From: Microbulbifer sp. TB1203
GTDB taxonomy: Bacteria; Pseudomonadota; Gammaproteobacteria; Pseudomonadales; Cellvibrionaceae
DNA length: 64,000 nt
Assembly: GCF_030997045.1 (NCBI RefSeq)
Contig: NZ_CP116899.1
Coordinates: forward strand, 1,054,001 to 1,118,000
Direction of reading: 5' to 3'
Made by a program: the position numbers and the translations under genes. Of the stretch, positions 60,601-64,000 are shown piece by piece (position 1 is the first letter of the stretch; each line of letters opens with the position of its first letter). The notes beneath the pieces were generated by a model, which was given only the letters and a program-made list of their open reading frames with translations, ran no database searches and was not told the DNA's origin.

Positions 60601-63600
60601 ATGCATCGCATAACTATCTCCACCAAGGATTTTTCCAAGCCCGCCTCCCGCGGCATGCGCGCACTAACACTGCTGCTGTGTCTGCAACTGATCCTGCCCG
60701 CCAACCTGCTCGCGGAAGTTGTGGTGGACAAGAGTGCGGAAAAGGAAAAACAGGCGGAAGTGGAGCGGGCGGCCAACGGCGTTGAGATGGTCAATATCAC
60801 CGCGGCCAACCAGCGCGGTGTCTCCCACAACAAATACGAAAAATTCAATGTCGATGCCAGCGGCCTGATTCTCAACAACGATGCCGGAATCCATCAATCC
60901 CAACTGGGCGGCCAGGTCGCCGGCAACAACAACCTCGCGCAAAGCGGCAGTGCGTCGCTGATTCTCAACGAAGTCACCCAGGCCAACCGCTCCAGCCTCA
61001 AGGGCCATATCGAAATTTCCGGCCGGGCGGCGGAACTGGTGATTGCCAACCCCTACGGCATCACCTGTGCCGGTTGCGGTTTTATCAATACCCCGCGGGC
61101 CACCCTGACCAGCGGCGTGCCGCGACTGCAGGACGGCCAGTTGACCGGCTTCGACATCCGCTCTGGCGAAGTGGCTATGGAAGGTTCCGGCCTGGACGCC
61201 AGTGGCCTGAACAACCTGGATATCTGGGCGCGCAGTATCAAACTCAGCGCACCGCTGCTGGCTTCGGACCTCAGTCTGATCGCCGGGGTCAACCGGGTGG
61301 CCTACGGCGATCGCCAGGTCTCGCTGCTGTCCTCATCCGGAGAAAAGCCCCAACTGGCGATAGACGCCAGTGCCCTGGGTGCCATCCAGGCGAACCGCAT
61401 TTTTATGCTGGCCACGGAGCAGGGGGTGGGCGTGCGATCGCGCGCCGACATGAGCAGCGCCGGCGATTTCACCCTGACTGCCGACGGGCGTATTCAATTG
61501 AGTTCCGCAGTTGCGGGAGAGGATGCGCGGATACAGAGCTCCGGACAGCTTTCCGTTGACGAGCGGCTGTACGGGGCGCAAGTTTCCATCAGCGCGCAGA
61601 AGACCGCCAACAGCGGTATGATCGCCGCCGAATCCAGCCTGTCCATCGAGGGTGCGGAACTGCAAAACAACGGCAGCCTGCTCGCGGGTATCGACCGGCA
61701 GGGAGAGGCGGTGGCCGGTGGCGTACTGGAGGTCCGTGTCTCCGATAGCCTGGGCAACAGCGGCCTGGTTGCCGCGGAGAATGTGCAGCTGCACAGCGCC
61801 ATTATCGAAAATCGCTCCGGAGAAATCCAGGCAGACGAGCTGCTCTCGTTGAGCGGGCAGACTCTGGACAACAGCGGTGGCGAGATCTACGCGCTGGGCG
61901 GCGGGCATACCCAGTTGACATTCGATCAGGTCGCCAACCGCAAGGGTGTTATCCAGTCAAACAGCGAGCGTCTTTCTCTTTTTGTAAAGGATTCCCTCGA
62001 CAACAGCGGCGGTAAACTGCTCCATTTCGGCGAGGGCCTGCTCGCGCTGAATGTCGGCGCTGCGCTGGACAATACCGGCGGGCAGATACAGTCCGCGCAA
62101 TCCCTCCGCCTTGATGCTCTGAGCCTGGACAACAGCGGCGGCCTTGTCACCGCACTCGGCGGCGAGTCCACGCAACTTAACCTGACCAGCTTCACCAACA
62201 GCGGCGGCCTGATTCAATCCGCGAGTCGGCAGCTCTCCCTTTTCGCACAGGAAAGAGCGGACAACAGCAACGGCAGCCTGCTGCATTTCGGCAGCGGTGG
62301 ATTCTCCGTGGATGCCGGTTCGCTGCTCCGCAACAGCGGCGGGCAAATCCTGTCCGCCGGGGCACTTTCACTCGCTGGCGAGTCGCTGGACAACAGCGGT
62401 GGAGAAATCTACGCCCTGGGTGGCGACGGCGCCCAACTGACATTTGATGAACTGAGCAACCGCAGCGGCCTGATCCAGACCCAGGGAGACAACCTCTCCA
62501 TCGCGGTATCCAGCTCCGCGGACAACAGCGGTGGCCGGCTGCTGCACTTCGGCGAAGGCGCCGTGTCGCTGGATGTGGGCGCGGTCCTGGACAACCGCGA
62601 CGGACAGATACAGGCGGAACATGATCTCGCACTGAGCGCGCTGAGCCTGGAGAACAGCAGGGGTTCTGTCACCGCGCTGAGCGGCGCATCCACGCTGCTG
62701 AACCTTGGGCTGCTGGACAACAGCGGCGGCCTGATCCAGTCGAAGAGCGATACCTTCACGATCGCCACGCAGTCCGCCGTGGACAACAGCGAAGGCGGAA
62801 TCCTGTATTTCGGCGCGGACCGGCTCTCGCTGGATGTGGGCACAGCGCTGCTCAATAGCGGAGGTAAAATTCAGTCCGCCGCCGGCCTGTGGTTGGGTGG
62901 CGATTCCCTGGACAACAGCGGCGGCGAAATTTACGCCCTGGGCGGGGAATCCTCGCAGCTGTCCTTTGCCCAACTGGGCAACCACAACGGCCTGATTCAG
63001 TCGCAGAGCGATGCGTTTTCCGTTTCCGCACAGGACTTCGCAAACAACGGCGGCCGCCTGCTGCATTTCGGCCAGGGGTCCCTGTCGCTGGCGGGCGAAA
63101 CGCTGGATAACGAGTTCGGCCTGATCCAGTCCTCCGGGATTTTTGCGATTTCCGGCAGCTCCCTGGACAACAGTGACGGGGTGATCAATGCGCTCGGCGG
63201 CGAAACGTCTCAGCTGCAACTGGACAGCCTGGTCAACCGGGGCGGCGCAATCCAGAGCCGGAGCGATACCTTCGCACTCTCGGTACAGTCCTCCGCGGAC
63301 AACAGTGGCGGCAGCCTGCTGCATTTCGGTGAGGGCCTGTTTTCCCTGGAAGCGGGCATCGTTCTGAACAGCGATGGTGGGCAGATCCAGTCGGAAAAAG
63401 CCCTGCTGCTGTCCGCACAGAGCCTGGACAACAGCGGTGGCACCATTACCACCCTGGGCGGAGACTCCGCCCGATTTCAACTGAGCGCTCTGCGCAACAA
63501 CGGCGGGGTGATCCAGTCCCAGAGTGACGAACTCTCCATCAGCGCTAAAGAATCCATCCAGAATATCGGCGGAACCCTGAAACAGCTGGGTGCCGGCGGC

Positions 63601-64000
63601 CTGCAACTGAGCACCGATGGCGATATCGACAGCGCCGGCGGCCGCCTGTCCGTCTCGCACCAGGCGGCAATCACTGCGCACCACCTCTCTCTCGCTGGGG
63701 CCCAAGTTTCAGCGGACCGGCTTCAACTGGCGCTGTCCGGCGACCTGGACAACAGCGACGGCCTGATCGACACCAACCGGCTGATCGTCGAATCAGGTGC
63801 GCTGAACAACCGCGGCGGCAGCCTGCGCGCGGTGGCGGCGGAAGACGGCAGCCTGCTGCTGAACGTCTCGACAATCGACAACCGCGGCGGCGTGATCGAA
63901 ACCGCGGCCCTCAATCTGTCCCTTTCCCTGGAGCGATTCGACAATACCGGCGGCGAGCTGCGCCATGGCGGCAGCGGCGAACTGAGCCTGACGCTGCTGG
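60601..64000 (+). CDS. Filamentous hemagglutinin-type exoprotein (TpsA), N-terminal 1133 residues
   Basis: The frame stays open to the window edge. It starts with a long signal (basic head, then LTLLLCLQLILPANLLAEV), followed by the TPS secretion domain with ANGVEMVNITAANQRGVSHN, NKYEKFNVDASGLILNN and NPYGITCAGCGFINTPRATL. Beta-helical repeats rich in LDNSGG follow, organised from about residue 422 as 87-residue units. It is likely an adhesin, or a CDI-type toxin carrier if a toxic tip lies beyond the window. A TTG 12 codons upstream is an alternative start. Secretion depends on the TpsB protein encoded at 57.1 kb. Confidence 0.92.
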   Translation, partial: MHRITISTKDFSKPASRGMRALTLLLCLQLILPANLLAEVVVDKSAEKEKQAEVERAANGVEMVNITAANQRGVSHNKYEKFNVDASGLILNNDAGIHQSQLGGQVAGNNNLAQSGSASLILNEVTQANRSSLKGHIEISGRAAELVIANPYGITCAGCGFINTPRATLTSGVPRLQDGQLTGFDIRSGEVAMEGSGLDASGLNNLDIWARSIKLSAPLLASDLSLIAGVNRVAYGDRQVSLLSSSGEKPQLAIDASALGAIQANRIFMLATEQGVGVRSRADMSSAGDFTLTADGRIQLSSAVAGEDARIQSSGQLSVDERLYGAQVSISAQKTANSGMIAAESSLSIEGAELQNNGSLLAGIDRQGEAVAGGVLEVRVSDSLGNSGLVAAENVQLHSAIIENRSGEIQADELLSLSGQTLDNSGGEIYALGGGHTQLTFDQVANRKGVIQSNSERLSLFVKDSLDNSGGKLLHFGEGLLALNVGAALDNTGGQIQSAQSLRLDALSLDNSGGLVTALGGESTQLNLTSFTNSGGLIQSASRQLSLFAQERADNSNGSLLHFGSGGFSVDAGSLLRNSGGQILSAGALSLAGESLDNSGGEIYALGGDGAQLTFDELSNRSGLIQTQGDNLSIAVSSSADNSGGRLLHFGEGAVSLDVGAVLDNRDGQIQAEHDLALSALSLENSRGSVTALSGASTLLNLGLLDNSGGLIQSKSDTFTIATQSAVDNSEGGILYFGADRLSLDVGTALLNSGGKIQSAAGLWLGGDSLDNSGGEIYALGGESSQLSFAQLGNHNGLIQSQSDAFSVSAQDFANNGGRLLHFGQGSLSLAGETLDNEFGLIQSSGIFAISGSSLDNSDGVINALGGETSQLQLDSLVNRGGAIQSRSDTFALSVQSSADNSGGSLLHFGEGLFSLEAGIVLNSDGGQIQSEKALLLSAQSLDNSGGTITTLGGDSARFQLSALRNNGGVIQSQSDELSISAKESIQNIGGTLKQLGAGGLQLSTDGDIDSAGGRLSVSHQAAITAHHLSLAGAQVSADRLQLALSGDLDNSDGLIDTNRLIVESGALNNRGGSLRAVAAEDGSLLLNVSTIDNRGGVIETAALNLSLSLERFDNTGGELRHGGSGELSLTLL
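61864..63684 (+). repeat. Tandem 261-bp repeats within tpsA
   Basis: The landmark CTGGACAACAGCGG (LDNSGG) or a close variant recurs at 61864, 62125, 62386, 62647, 62908, 63163 and 63424. The spacing is 261 bases each time except one of 255. Alternate units read EIYALGG and (V/I)xxLGG after it, so a 522-bp higher-order period is also visible. Confidence 0.85.

Noticed and set aside
62368..63705. 445-codon minus-strand frame opposite tpsA
   Set aside because: Its apparent repeats are only the antisense of the tpsA tandem repeats.

Overview
The window looks like chromosome of a GC-rich gammaproteobacterium close to the Cellvibrionales (Microbulbifer or a relative) and not far from Pseudomonas. 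This is inferred from gene order: rne–rluC–HAD–yceF–yceD–rpmF–plsX–fabD–fabG–acpP–fabF–pabC–mltG–tmk–holB–pilZ–tatD matches the Pseudomonas arrangement, and yccA–tusDCBE is likewise conserved. A GH9 lipoprotein and a secreted nuclease fit a marine polysaccharide degrader. No sequence search was possible, so the genus is a guess.

Layout. 1–5.9 kb: end of a CurA-like reductase, a DJ-1/PfpI protein, nfuA with a probable IscR operator, a cation/proton antiporter and the helicase hrpB. 6–14.4 kb: an accessory stretch with a secreted endonuclease, a 47-residue DUF3096 protein, trxC, tpm, pcp, an AT-rich M74 endopeptidase, a methyltransferase and a GH9 lipoprotein. 14.7–25.9 kb: DAHP synthase, an AddAB-like helicase/nuclease pair, murI, rmuC, an AEC transporter and a DUF2489 protein. 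26–29.9 kb: trmA, a YjbQ protein, the tRNA 2-thiolation relay tusDCBE and yccA. 30.1–36.8 kb: four translationally coupled genes (VTT membrane protein, six-hairpin glycosidase-like protein, GT4 transferase, phosphodiesterase–EEP fusion) that may form an undescribed glycolipid or envelope pathway. 37–38.4 kb: a TorF-type porin and tRNA-Ser(UGA) between tandem repeats. 38.4–56.9 kb: rne, rluC and the fatty-acid/replication/pilus cluster, then a dimeric dUTPase and mdh. 57–64 kb: a two-partner secretion locus (transporter tpsB, giant exoprotein tpsA running off the window) split by an IS1111-type element.

The most striking signal is in that insertion sequence. Its 3' non-coding region (60112–60320) is bounded by a 25-bp inverted repeat. 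It contains one 9-nt stretch complementary to the element's present target across the AG core, and a second 9-nt stretch identical to the circular right-end/left-end junction across the same core. This is what a bridge RNA (seekRNA) with target and donor guides should look like. The target itself is a genomic palindrome whose two halves can be rejoined from the flanks.

The intergenic space is rich in short palindromes of at least four families: GTAGGAGCGG type, GTAGGATGGGCAAAG type, a 71–100 bp ACAAATCGGCAGG type, and a CCCTCTCCC type. One copy of the third family sits inside a copy of the second, which suggests it moved. No CRISPR array, prophage or rRNA was seen.
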